The notes: generated by a model not told the origin, from the sequence alone. A stretch of 7,711 nucleotides of DNA from Candidatus Methanoperedentaceae archaeon (GCA_014859785.1 JACUTP010000085.1:1-7711); one strand, 5' to 3'. Counted from the stretch's first letter, positions 1 to 5,999 are shown. Program-made: numbers and translations.

Positions 1-2
1 CG

Positions 3-158
3 GTTTTAGCGTTGTTGATACTTTCCGGAAATATCATTTTCACATTTTATTACAGTGAATCCCTGAGAGGTATTATCTATGGAACAGTGGGTGAAAAATG
101 GGCACGGGAACATTACCCGAAATGGTACCATACTTCTGAAAATAAAAAGAAAAAATAA
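3..158 (+). CDS. 3' end of an unidentified membrane protein gene (partial at window edge)
   Basis: The third plus-strand frame is open from the window edge to a TAA at 156-158, giving 51 residues with no internal start needed, so this is the C-terminus of a gene beginning outside the window. It starts with a hydrophobic stretch (VLALLILSGNIIFTFYY, about residues 1-17) that could be a transmembrane helix. A polar region follows (about 18-44, with GEKWAREHYPKWYH), then a basic tail ending ENKKKK, consistent with a cytoplasmic C-terminus by the positive-inside rule. I do not recognise the family and assign no function. Its stop lies six bases from the convergent stop of aIF2-beta, the usual arrangement of two real gene ends. 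An overlapping ATG-initiated frame at 79-264 runs antisense into aIF2-beta and is less plausible. Confidence 0.6.
   Translation, partial: VLALLILSGNIIFTFYYSESLRGIIYGTVGEKWAREHYPKWYHTSENKKKK
139..158 (-). terminator. T-rich terminator of the rpl10e-aIF2-beta transcript
   Basis: Read on the minus strand, the bases just after the aIF2-beta stop are a run of T tracts broken by single bases (TTTATTTTTTCTTTTTATTT). Archaeal RNA polymerase terminates at such U-rich stretches without needing a hairpin. The same bases encode the lysine-rich tail of the convergent gene on the plus strand. The assignment rests on composition and position only. Confidence 0.55.
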
Positions 159-164
159 ACCGAA

Positions 165-785
165 TTATGATTTCTTCTCTATGAAATCCGCAAAAGCAAG
201 ATTACCTGTAATCTTCTTGATTTTTACAACGATAATATCACCCTTGTTGCCGTTTGGCACATAAATTGTATATTTATCCTTCTTGGCAATACCGTCGCCT
301 TTTCGCCCTTTTGCATCAATCCTGACCTCATAGGTCTTACCCTCTTCCAGCGCCTCTTCCTTTATGATACTTGATACCTGGCGTTTCTTGACAGGACGGT
401 GTGCACCGCATGCATCACACCGAAGTGTAAGTATCCTGTCACTCTTTAACAGGTGTGTGTCAGGACGACCGCATTCCGAGCAGGTAACATATTCCTTAAC
501 ATATTGTTCAAAAGCAGAGGTAACAACATCAAAACCAAATTTTCCCTGGAATATCACCCTTGGCCCGTCTTTTTTACCTGCAGTACCGAGTTCCTTCAAC
601 AAAAACTTAAACACATGGTCAGGGTTGCGGTTTAATATGTCAGCTATGTTTGCAAAATTCTCAAGTACTGTTGTTTTCCCCTCGGTGAGTAACCTGGGTT
701 CGGGAACCTTGAATCTCTCGCCAGAATTCTTGATTTCAGGCAGCTGGTTTAAAGCCCGGTCAAGATTTGCAACATAGTCATTCAT
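165..785 (-). CDS. eif2b: Translation initiation factor aIF2 subunit beta with C-terminal TRAM domain
   Basis: This is the beta subunit of archaeal initiation factor 2, the heterotrimer that brings initiator Met-tRNA to the small ribosomal subunit (it is aIF2-beta, not the exchange factor eIF2B). Residues 1-30 form the N-terminal helix that binds the gamma subunit in this family. The alpha/beta core (about 31-100) contains the typical NFANIADILNR and KELGTAGK. A zinc ribbon follows with Cys102, Cys105, Cys123 and Cys126, then PVKKR. Many archaeal homologues stop near residue 135-140; this one has 206 residues because a TRAM domain, a small beta-barrel RNA-binding module, occupies about 147-205 (GKTYEVRIDAKGRKGDGIAK, then YVPNGNKGD). 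The ATG is three bases past the rpl10e stop, and no Shine-Dalgarno stands out, suggesting translational coupling. The family call is firm; a role for the TRAM domain is inference. Confidence 0.95.
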   Translation of the reverse strand: MNDYVANLDRALNQLPEIKNSGERFKVPEPRLLTEGKTTVLENFANIADILNRNPDHVFKFLLKELGTAGKKDGPRVIFQGKFGFDVVTSAFEQYVKEYVTCSECGRPDTHLLKSDRILTLRCDACGAHRPVKKRQVSSIIKEEALEEGKTYEVRIDAKGRKGDGIAKKDKYTIYVPNGNKGDIIVVKIKKITGNLAFADFIEKKS

Positions 786-788
786 AAA

Positions 789-1313
789 TTAATTGTTCGG
801 AACAAGTTCCTGACCTTTGTCTACTACAAGCCTGATAGAGGTTGGTAACTTCTGCCCTGCTGACTTAAGGGATTTTTTTGCCAGGTTGAAATTTGAAGGG
901 TTTACCGATACTGTCATCAGTGGCTGTCCTGATCTCACCCTGGCAGCAGTACTTACCGGTTTCCCGAATGCATTGCGCATTCCCTGTGAAACCCTGTCCG
1001 CACCTGCACCGGTGGCTTGCTTGTTCTCCCTCAGGACTTCATGTGGGTATACCCTGATTACCAGGTTATAGTTTGCCGGTCCGAGTTTACCGAGCAGGGC
1101 CCTGTTAGCAGTGATTCTTGCAGCTTCAAGTGCACTGTGCCTTACCTGGCAGGCTTCTTCTGCTAAAATGGACATCGTTATAGGGAAATCCCCTTTTGTA
1201 TTCCCCATGTTAAAAGTAACTATCTTGTTTCCCGGAACACCGCCCATGTACTTGCGCCTTGTGTATGAGCGCTGGGTAATATTCCTGTACATTCTTCCTG
1301 GTTTTCTTGCCAT
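789..1313 (-). CDS. rpl10e: 50S ribosomal protein L10e (uL16 family)
   Basis: This is archaeal L10e, the counterpart of bacterial L16, which sits near the 5S rRNA and the peptidyl-transferase region of the large subunit. The product has 174 residues, the usual length. It begins MARKPGRMYRNI and carries the family signature GAGADRVSQGMRNAFGKPV in the middle. The open frame extends upstream to 1424, but that extension is rejected: GGAGG (minus strand, 1323-1327) lies nine bases before the ATG at 1313, homologues start at this MARKPGRMYR, and the probable TATA box at 1386-1394 lies inside the extension. It is the first gene of a two-gene translation operon with aIF2-beta, separated by three bases. 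Confidence 0.97.
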   Translation of the reverse strand: MARKPGRMYRNITQRSYTRRKYMGGVPGNKIVTFNMGNTKGDFPITMSILAEEACQVRHSALEAARITANRALLGKLGPANYNLVIRVYPHEVLRENKQATGAGADRVSQGMRNAFGKPVSTAARVRSGQPLMTVSVNPSNFNLAKKSLKSAGQKLPTSIRLVVDKGQELVPNN

Positions 1314-1385
1314 TATTATAATCCTCCGATACTGGGATATGAGTGTAAAAACTACTATGCAGTTCACTTCAAGATGACTTTTGAG

Positions 1386-1394
1386 TTTATAAGC
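1386..1394 (-). promoter_or_regulatory. Probable TATA box of the rpl10e-aIF2-beta operon
   Basis: The minus strand reads GCTTATAAA, close to the archaeal box A. Transcription would start about 25 bases downstream, near 1365, giving a leader of about 50 bases that includes the GGAGG ribosome-binding site. It shares the roughly 160-base divergent spacer with the promoter of the ACT-hom-taw2 operon. Confidence 0.5.
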
Positions 1395-1442
1395 TTTATT
1401 GAAATAACATCTTTTCAGGCTCACTTACAAACAAACCACCAA

Positions 1443-1452
1443 ATAAACTTAT
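1443..1452 (+). promoter_or_regulatory. Probable TATA box of the ACT-hom-taw2 operon
   Basis: The A/T-rich element ATAAACTTAT, inside AAATAAACTTATTA, lies about 25 bases before 1473. A start there would leave only a very short leader before the ATG at 1478, or about 17 bases before the ATG at 1490. The element is a degenerate match, so confidence is moderate. It argues against translation from the TTG at 1460, which would fall upstream of the transcript start. Confidence 0.4.
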
Positions 1453-1477
1453 TACCCATTTGCACGTATTGGATGGC

Positions 1478-1990
1478 ATGATTATCTCGATGACACTCGA
1501 ACTCAAGGATATCCCAGGGCAGCTTGTTTTAGCACTTGAGCCCATTTCAGAATTTCAGGGGAATATCATGGGCGTGGTACACCAGCACGAGGAGAAAACA
1601 CCACGGGGCACAATCCCTGTCCAGGTAATGTTCGAGATAGAGCAATCAAGGCTTGCCGAACTTACAGAACGGCTTGAAAAAAGCGGTGTACGGGTTGCAA
1701 GGGTTGGCGAGGAGCGGCTAAGGTCATCGGTTTATGTTATCCTTATCGGGCATATAGTACATTCCGATATGGGCGATACCATCGATAAAATAGATTCCAC
1801 GGGTTTTGCAGAGGTTGTTGAGCTTTCACTTTCCATGCCGGGAATCGATAAACCATCATCAGCATACCTTGTAATCAATGCGGTCAGTGACAGGGAACTG
1901 GATAAAGCACTGGATATATTACGTGACGTTGCAAACAGGAAAGAGCTGCTTTTAATCGAGACAATAAGATTGAATTCGGGGGGAACATGA
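1478..1990 (+). CDS. Stand-alone tandem ACT-domain protein, probable regulator of homoserine dehydrogenase
   Basis: This 170-residue protein contains two ACT-like (beta-alpha-beta-beta-alpha-beta) units and no catalytic domain. The first, about residues 4-77, has the classic opening LELKDIPGQL followed by EPISEFQGNI, the loop and glycine region where ACT domains bind amino acids. The second, about 84-165, is more divergent (VYVILIGHIVHSDMGDTIDK, then AYLVINAVSDRELDKALDIL). ACT domains commonly sense end-product amino acids. The gene ends in an ATGA overlap with a homoserine dehydrogenase that has no ACT tail, so a regulatory subunit acting in trans is the natural inference; threonine, methionine or homoserine would be candidate ligands. 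The open frame extends to a TTG at 1460, but promoter position and family N-terminus favour the ATG at 1478; 1490 is also possible. Confidence 0.8.
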   Translation: MIISMTLELKDIPGQLVLALEPISEFQGNIMGVVHQHEEKTPRGTIPVQVMFEIEQSRLAELTERLEKSGVRVARVGEERLRSSVYVILIGHIVHSDMGDTIDKIDSTGFAEVVELSLSMPGIDKPSSAYLVINAVSDRELDKALDILRDVANRKELLLIETIRLNSGGT

Positions 1991-2985
1991 AAACCGTACG
2001 AATATCCCTCATAGGATTCGGGGCAGTGGGGCAGGGTGTTGCCAGTACGGTCCTGTCAAAAAGAGATTTTCTTAAAAAGCAGGGTATTGACCTGCGTTTT
2101 GTGGGTATTACGGATTCAAAAGGCTCGGAAGTTGATGAGAACGGGATTGACCTTGAAGCTGCAATCTCACGGAAAAAAGACACGGGAAGCGTAGCAACGG
2201 GTGACATGACCGCCCTTGAGATTATACGTAATGTTAAACATGAAATAATGGTTGATGTCACGCCGACAAACATTGATGATGGTGAACCCGGGCTCGGGAA
2301 TATGCTTTCTGCTTTTGGGGCTGGAAGGCATGTCGTTACATCCAACAAAGGACCTCTTGCATTGCGCTTTTCTGAACTTAATGAAGCGGCTGAAGATAAC
2401 GGGCTGTTTTTCAGGTACGAAGCCACAGTGGCAGGAGCCGTGCCAATATTCAACCTTGTCCATGAAGCCCTTGCAGGGAATACTGTCACGGGAATAGAAG
2501 GAATACTTAACGGTACATGTAATTACATACTTACGAGAATGACAGAGGAGAGAATGCCTTATAAGCTTGCATTGAAAGAAGCACAGGAGCTGGGTTTTGC
2601 GGAAACTGACCCGACATATGATGTTGGTGGGATTGATGCAGCGTTAAAACTCGTTATTATTGCAAATTCCATTTTCGGAACCGGTGCAACCTACCACGAT
2701 GTTGACGTGACAGGTATCACGAAAATAACACCTGAAGCTCTTGAGCTTGCAAGCAATAACAACAGCGTGATAAAACTTGTATGTGAGGCTGTTAACGGAA
2801 CGTTAAAAGTTGCTCCCAGGCTTGTTCCCAAGCGCCATCCCCTTGCAGTTGGTGGAACGCTTAATGTTGCCTCCATCCAGACCGACCTTGCAGGCAGGAT
2901 AACAATTAGCGGGAAGGGTGCAGGTTCCATCGAGACTGCAAGTTCCATTCTTAGTGATATAATCTACATAGCAAGACATGTATGA
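1987..2985 (+). CDS. hom: Homoserine dehydrogenase (short form without ACT domain)
   Basis: The enzyme reduces aspartate-4-semialdehyde to homoserine with NAD(P)H, the branch step toward threonine and methionine. The 332 residues begin with a Rossmann nucleotide-binding loop (IGFGAVGQGVAS, 9-20). They continue with VDVTPTN (89-95) and TSNKGPLA (118-125), whose Lys121 is the conserved active-site lysine. The substrate-binding region has GILNGTCNYIL (172-182) and ETDPTYDVGGIDAALK (206-221), where Asp217 and Lys221 match the family's catalytic Asp/Lys pair. The chain ends soon after the catalytic domain, so the C-terminal ACT domain of the long bacterial form is absent. The neighbouring ACT gene probably supplies that function. 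G-rich sequence (1978-1983) precedes the ATG, which overlaps the previous stop by four bases. Confidence 0.95.
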   Translation: MKTVRISLIGFGAVGQGVASTVLSKRDFLKKQGIDLRFVGITDSKGSEVDENGIDLEAAISRKKDTGSVATGDMTALEIIRNVKHEIMVDVTPTNIDDGEPGLGNMLSAFGAGRHVVTSNKGPLALRFSELNEAAEDNGLFFRYEATVAGAVPIFNLVHEALAGNTVTGIEGILNGTCNYILTRMTEERMPYKLALKEAQELGFAETDPTYDVGGIDAALKLVIIANSIFGTGATYHDVDVTGITKITPEALELASNNNSVIKLVCEAVNGTLKVAPRLVPKRHPLAVGGTLNVASIQTDLAGRITISGKGAGSIETASSILSDIIYIARHV

Positions 2986-3977
2986 AGGCAGTTCGTATCA
3001 GGATTGGAGAAGCTGAAACCGTAAGGAAGAAACTGTTATCAGACGGGCTTCTTGACGGGACGCGAAAACCTGTTAAGAGTAAAAATTTTATTGAAATTCC
3101 GGTAGTTGAGTCTTTTGAAGACGATGCTTTTATAATAATCGAGCAGGAAGAACCAGTGTTTTATATCCAGAAAAAGGAGTTTGGCGACCTCCTGGATATT
3201 CCTGAAAATGAGAAGGAATTCCTGCCTTCGGGATGGCAGATACTCGGGGATATGATAATCGTTACACTTAATCCCTATATTGAGGAAAGGAAAACGGAAA
3301 TAGGAAGGGGGCTGCTGGCTCTTTATCCAAAATGCAGGAGTGTACTTTTTGACCGGGGAATTTGCGGTGTGATGAGACAGCCGAAACGTGAAATTATAGC
3401 AGGTACAGGGGAAACCGTGACACTGCACCGCGAGAACGGGTGCCTGTTCAAAATAGATGCCATGAAGCTTATGTTTTCAAAGGGAAACCTTGCTGAGAAA
3501 AAGCGCATGAGCAAACTCGGGATGGGGGAAATTGTGGTTGATATGTTTGCAGGCATCGGGTATTTTTCGATACCAATGGCAGTCCACTCAAAACCCGAAA
3601 AGATTTATTCAATTGAAATTAATCCCGTTTCCTTTGAATACCTGGCTGAGAACATACGGCTTAACAAAGCAGGGAAGATTATCCAGCCGCTGCACGGTGA
3701 CTGCGCGAAGCTGGCGCCTGTCGGGATTGCGCACCGTGTTATCATGGGTTATCTTGACGGGAGGGAGTATCTGGAACACGGCATCCGCGCACTTGTACCA
3801 GGTGGCATCCTGCATTACCATGAGGCTGTGCCTGAGGCTGTGGTGCGCCGTCCGGTTGGGCGCATAATCGAGGGAGCAGGAAAGTCTGGCAGGAGTGTTG
3901 AAATTGTTGAATTGCACAGGATTAAGAAATACGCTCCTGGAGTGTGGCATGTTGTGGTGGATGCGAGGGTGGGGTAG
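2982..3977 (+). CDS. taw2: Taw2, tRNA-Phe 4-demethylwyosine aminocarboxypropyltransferase (Trm5/Tyw2 family)
   Basis: Taw2 transfers the 3-amino-3-carboxypropyl group of S-adenosylmethionine to the modified G37 of tRNA-Phe (4-demethylwyosine), a step in archaeal wybutosine-type synthesis. The 331-residue protein has an N-terminal region like Trm5 (about 1-90), a middle domain (about 90-180) and a class I SAM-binding fold: VVDMFAGIGYFSIPMA (185-200), then Glu212 in the SIEINP motif. Where Trm5 methyltransferases have an NLPK-type active-site motif, this protein has VIMGYLDGREYL (253-264), as in characterised archaeal Taw2 (RILMGYV in PH0793, from memory). It also shares HYHEAVPE (278-285) and IKKYAPGVWHVVVDARV (314-330). 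This favours Taw2 over the m1G37 methyltransferase Trm5. The ATG overlaps the hom stop (ATGA) without a clear Shine-Dalgarno, so translation is probably coupled. Confidence 0.88.
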   Translation: MKAVRIRIGEAETVRKKLLSDGLLDGTRKPVKSKNFIEIPVVESFEDDAFIIIEQEEPVFYIQKKEFGDLLDIPENEKEFLPSGWQILGDMIIVTLNPYIEERKTEIGRGLLALYPKCRSVLFDRGICGVMRQPKREIIAGTGETVTLHRENGCLFKIDAMKLMFSKGNLAEKKRMSKLGMGEIVVDMFAGIGYFSIPMAVHSKPEKIYSIEINPVSFEYLAENIRLNKAGKIIQPLHGDCAKLAPVGIAHRVIMGYLDGREYLEHGIRALVPGGILHYHEAVPEAVVRRPVGRIIEGAGKSGRSVEIVELHRIKKYAPGVWHVVVDARVG

Positions 3978-4009
3978 TGGTGCAAAAATGTTTTTGATAG
4001 ATCGATGCC

Positions 4010-4025
4010 CCTGGTTTTTTCCAGG
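4010..4025 (+). terminator. Small hairpin after taw2, possible terminator
   Basis: CCTGG (4010-4014) and CCAGG (4021-4025) can pair as a five-base stem around a T6 loop, 32 bases past the taw2 stop. The T run sits in the loop rather than after the stem, so this is a weak terminator candidate. Confidence 0.25.
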
Positions 4026-4062
4026 AATTCCACCTTGCTTATTCAATACACACGAGACCAAA

Positions 4063-4072
4063 ACTATAAGTA
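4063..4072 (+). promoter_or_regulatory. Probable TATA box of the 48-residue membrane protein gene
   Basis: ACTATAAGTA lies about 25 bases before 4092, which would give a leader of about 16 bases before the ATG at 4108, long enough to hold the GAGGTGG ribosome-binding site. It suggests that the small gene is transcribed separately from taw2. Confidence 0.4.
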
Positions 4073-4107
4073 TCAAACATGATATTATCCGTTTTAGAGG
4101 TGGTTCT

Positions 4108-4254
4108 ATGAACACTGGAAAAATAATAGCCAATGTATTGTATGCAGTAGGTATCATAGGCGGTATGGAAGGAGTATCAAAAGCGAGCATACCTATCAGT
4201 GTGGTTGCCCTGCTCGTGATAATAATCGCCAGCTACCTGCTTGATAAGAACTGA
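4108..4254 (+). CDS. Small two-helix membrane protein, 48 residues, function unknown
   Basis: I do not recognise this protein. It has 48 residues and two hydrophobic stretches, about residues 6-19 (IIANVLYAVGIIGG) and 28-44 (IPISVVALLVIIIASYL). A short polar turn with Glu21 and Lys25 separates them, and it ends LLDKN. It could be a small integral membrane protein or helical hairpin. Evidence that it is a gene: GAGGTGG at 4097-4103 with optimal spacing to the ATG, a TATA-like element at the right distance upstream, a T-rich stretch 14 bases after the stop, and a hydrophobic pattern that spans the whole frame. A longer open frame beginning at 3895 includes it but runs through the end of taw2 and is not credible. 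The position between taw2 and rubrerythrin gives no functional clue. Confidence 0.65.
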   Translation: MNTGKIIANVLYAVGIIGGMEGVSKASIPISVVALLVIIIASYLLDKN

Positions 4255-4267
4255 AATACCGGCAAAC

Positions 4268-4283
4268 TTTTATTTTTTTATTA
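4268..4283 (+). terminator. T-rich terminator after the small membrane protein gene
   Basis: TTTTATTTTTTTATT begins 14 bases past the TGA. It is a typical archaeal U-rich termination site and separates this transcript from the rubrerythrin promoter. Confidence 0.5.
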
Positions 4284-4316
4284 ATCACTGCATACCGCAG
4301 GTTTTTCGGAATCCAA

Positions 4317-4326
4317 GCTTTTATGG
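4317..4326 (+). promoter_or_regulatory. Probable TATA box of rubrerythrin
   Basis: GCTTTTATGG lies about 25 bases before 4346, giving a leader of about 20 bases that contains the GAGGT ribosome-binding site (4352-4356), eight bases before the ATG. The match is degenerate, and no operator-like repeat is obvious next to it. Confidence 0.4.
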
Positions 4327-4364
4327 GATAGCAGGTAGAAAACTCTGAAAAGAGGTAATTTTAA

Positions 4365-4937
4365 ATGAACCTTAAAGGAAGTAAAACAGAAAAGAACCTT
4401 CTGGCAGCATTTGCCGGGGAGTCGCAGGCACGTAACAGATACACCTTCTTTGCAAATGTTGCGAAAAAGGAAGGGTATGAGCAGATTCGTGCGATTTTCG
4501 AGGAAACAGCAGGGAATGAAAAAGAACACGCAGAAGTATTTTTTAAGCATCTTCAGGGCGGGGATGTTGAAACCACGGCAACTTATCCGGCAGGAGTCAT
4601 CGGAAAGACCGCAGATAACCTGTTTGCAGCAGCAGAAGGTGAAAAGCTTGAATGGGGTACCCTGTATCCGGGTTTTGCAAAAGTTGCAAAGGATGAGGGC
4701 TTCCCTGAAATTTCTGTGTCATTCACCGAGATAGCAGAAGTTGAAGAGTTCCACGAGCGGCGTTACAGGAAGCTCTTGAACAACGTAAGGGAAGGCAAAG
4801 TGTTTAAGAAAGACAAGCCTGTGAAATGGCACTGCCGCAACTGCGGGTATATCCACGAGGGAACGGAAGTGCCAAAGAAATGTCCTGCTTGCAAGCATGA
4901 ACAGGCGTATTACGAGGTGCTGGCTGAGAACTGGTGA
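4365..4937 (+). CDS. rbr: Rubrerythrin
   Basis: Rubrerythrin is a cytoplasmic non-haem iron peroxidase that reduces hydrogen peroxide to water in anaerobes, fed by rubredoxin-type electron donors. The 190-residue protein has both domains in the usual order. The four-helix ferritin-like domain (about 1-145) carries the diiron ligands Glu19, Glu52/His55 (NEKEH), Glu93/Glu96 (EGEKLE) and Glu127/His130 (EVEEFH). The C-terminal rubredoxin-like domain (about 153-190) carries Cys157, Cys160, Cys173 and Cys176 in HCRNCG and KCPAC. All expected metal ligands are present, so the enzyme should be functional. It appears to be a single-gene transcript with its own promoter; no rubredoxin, superoxide reductase or peroxide regulator lies in the window. 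Its presence fits a strict anaerobe that meets occasional oxygen. Confidence 0.96.
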   Translation: MNLKGSKTEKNLLAAFAGESQARNRYTFFANVAKKEGYEQIRAIFEETAGNEKEHAEVFFKHLQGGDVETTATYPAGVIGKTADNLFAAAEGEKLEWGTLYPGFAKVAKDEGFPEISVSFTEIAEVEEFHERRYRKLLNNVREGKVFKKDKPVKWHCRNCGYIHEGTEVPKKCPACKHEQAYYEVLAENW

Positions 4938-4956
4938 TATTTCAGTTTTTACAATA

Positions 4957-4965
4957 TTTTTATTA
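4957..4965 (+). promoter_or_regulatory. Probable TATA box of mfnF
   Basis: The A/T-rich element TTTTTATTA, in the 51-base gap after rubrerythrin, is centred about 25 bases before 4986. The transcript would begin within a few bases of the ATG at 4989, implying a leaderless or nearly leaderless mRNA, which agrees with the lack of a good ribosome-binding site. Confidence 0.4.
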
Positions 4966-4988
4966 CTGTCAAGGGCAAACCTGAGTTC

Positions 4989-5960
4989 ATGATTCTCGGT
5001 ATTGACATCGGCGGCGCGAACACCAAGCTCGCCTCAGGTGACGGAAAAGTTGCGGAACTCCATTACATCCCGCTCTGGAAAAACACCCGCCTTCCGGAAG
5101 CTCTTATTGAAATATCAGGACGGATGATGCCGGAAAAAGCAGGCGTGGTAATAACAGGCGAGCTTGCAGACTGTTTCCCTGACAAGGACGCGGGCCTGTC
5201 ATACATCATGGATGCCGTGAACAACGCATTTCCTGATGCATATTTCCTGGCATGCAGCGGCACATTTACAAAAGAGAAAACACGCAGTCTTGCCGCTGCC
5301 AACTGGACTGCATCATCCCTTATTGCCGGGCGTGATTTCGGTGACTGCATTTTCGTTGATATGGGCTCAACGACCACTGATATTATCCCTGTAATAAACG
5401 GCGCGCCGCAGGCAGCACTCACGGATTTCGGGCGCCTTAAAAACAGCGAGCTTGTTTATTCAGGCATACTGCGAACAGGTATTGCAGCGCTTTGTGATTC
5501 GTTTGAGATTGACGGCACACGAACGCGCGTGTCATCAGAACTTTTTGCCCAGACCGCAGATGCGTATCTTTTACTTGGCATGATTTCCCAAGGCGATTAC
5601 ACGTGTGATACGCCGGATGGTGCAGGAACGACCATCAAGGACGCAAAAAGAAGGCTTGCACGCGTGGTATGCGCCGACCTGTCAGAAATTGGAGACGATA
5701 CGATTGTCTCTATAGCCAGGCAGGTTGTGGAAAATCAGCGCATGTATATCATGGACGCAATATGTGACGTGGCAGTGCGGCACAGACTTGAAAAAATTGT
5801 TGCCTGCGGGCTGGGGGAATTCTTGATAAAGGAGATAGCGGATGAACTCGGGTTTGGACTTGTCCTGATTTCTGAAAAATACGGCAAGGATATTTCAAAA
5901 GTGTTCCCTGCATACGCTGTAGCGCAGCTGCTTGATGAAACCAGTATCCTCCCGGCCTGA
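4989..5960 (+). CDS. mfnF: MfnF-type methanofuran biosynthesis enzyme (hydantoinase/oxoprolinase-like fold)
   Basis: MfnF joins the furan unit F1 diphosphate to gamma-glutamyltyramine, making the ether-linked core (APMF-Glu) of methanofuran, the C1 carrier of methanogenesis and its reversal. The family was long annotated as an H4MPT-linked C1 transfer protein. The 323-residue product has an ASKHA-type (actin/sugar kinase-like) fold. It shows a first phosphate-binding loop GIDIGGANTKLA (4-15), VVITGELAD (53-61), a second loop FVDMGSTTTDIIPV (122-135), GRLKNSELVYSGILRTGI (148-165) and a late glycine motif ACGLGEFL (272-279). The length is normal, with no breaks. The gene stands alone after rubrerythrin and converges with the DUF2193-like gene across 39 bases. 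The family call is firm; the exact reaction rests on knowledge of the M. jannaschii homologue MJ0815. Confidence 0.85.
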   Translation: MILGIDIGGANTKLASGDGKVAELHYIPLWKNTRLPEALIEISGRMMPEKAGVVITGELADCFPDKDAGLSYIMDAVNNAFPDAYFLACSGTFTKEKTRSLAAANWTASSLIAGRDFGDCIFVDMGSTTTDIIPVINGAPQAALTDFGRLKNSELVYSGILRTGIAALCDSFEIDGTRTRVSSELFAQTADAYLLLGMISQGDYTCDTPDGAGTTIKDAKRRLARVVCADLSEIGDDTIVSIARQVVENQRMYIMDAICDVAVRHRLEKIVACGLGEFLIKEIADELGFGLVLISEKYGKDISKVFPAYAVAQLLDETSILPA

Positions 5961-5999
5961 TTCCTGAGGCTTTTCCACAACATTGATTCTACAACAGGC

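Noticed and set aside
79..264. 61-codon plus-strand ORF starting ATGGAACAGTGG
   Set aside because: It runs antisense into the end of aIF2-beta and competes with the adjacent open frame at 3-158, which has a more protein-like composition and stops neatly before the convergent gene.
364..1377. Plus-strand ORFs opposite aIF2-beta and rpl10e (364-777, 453-635, 817-1071, 1111-1377)
   Set aside because: They lie entirely or almost entirely opposite two unmistakable conserved genes and encode no recognisable domain.
1314..1424. N-terminal extension of rpl10e by 37 residues
   Set aside because: L10e proteins start at MARKPGR, a GGAGG site precedes that ATG, and the extension covers the probable TATA box.
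1460..1477. TTG start for the ACT-domain protein
   Set aside because: It would lie upstream of the predicted transcript start, has no ribosome-binding site, and adds residues not expected before the first ACT strand.
1884..2489. 201-codon minus-strand ORF opposite hom
   Set aside because: It is a shadow of the homoserine dehydrogenase frame, rich in Ser, Pro and Arg with no domain signal, and lacks promoter or ribosome-binding evidence.
3895..4107. Upstream extension of the 48-residue membrane protein to 119 residues
   Set aside because: The extension overlaps the last third of taw2 in another frame and crosses the intergenic region; the internal ATG at 4108 has the strong ribosome-binding site.
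3609..4190. 193-codon minus-strand ORF opposite taw2 and the small membrane gene
   Set aside because: It is antisense to the conserved C-terminal half of taw2 and shows no coherent family features.
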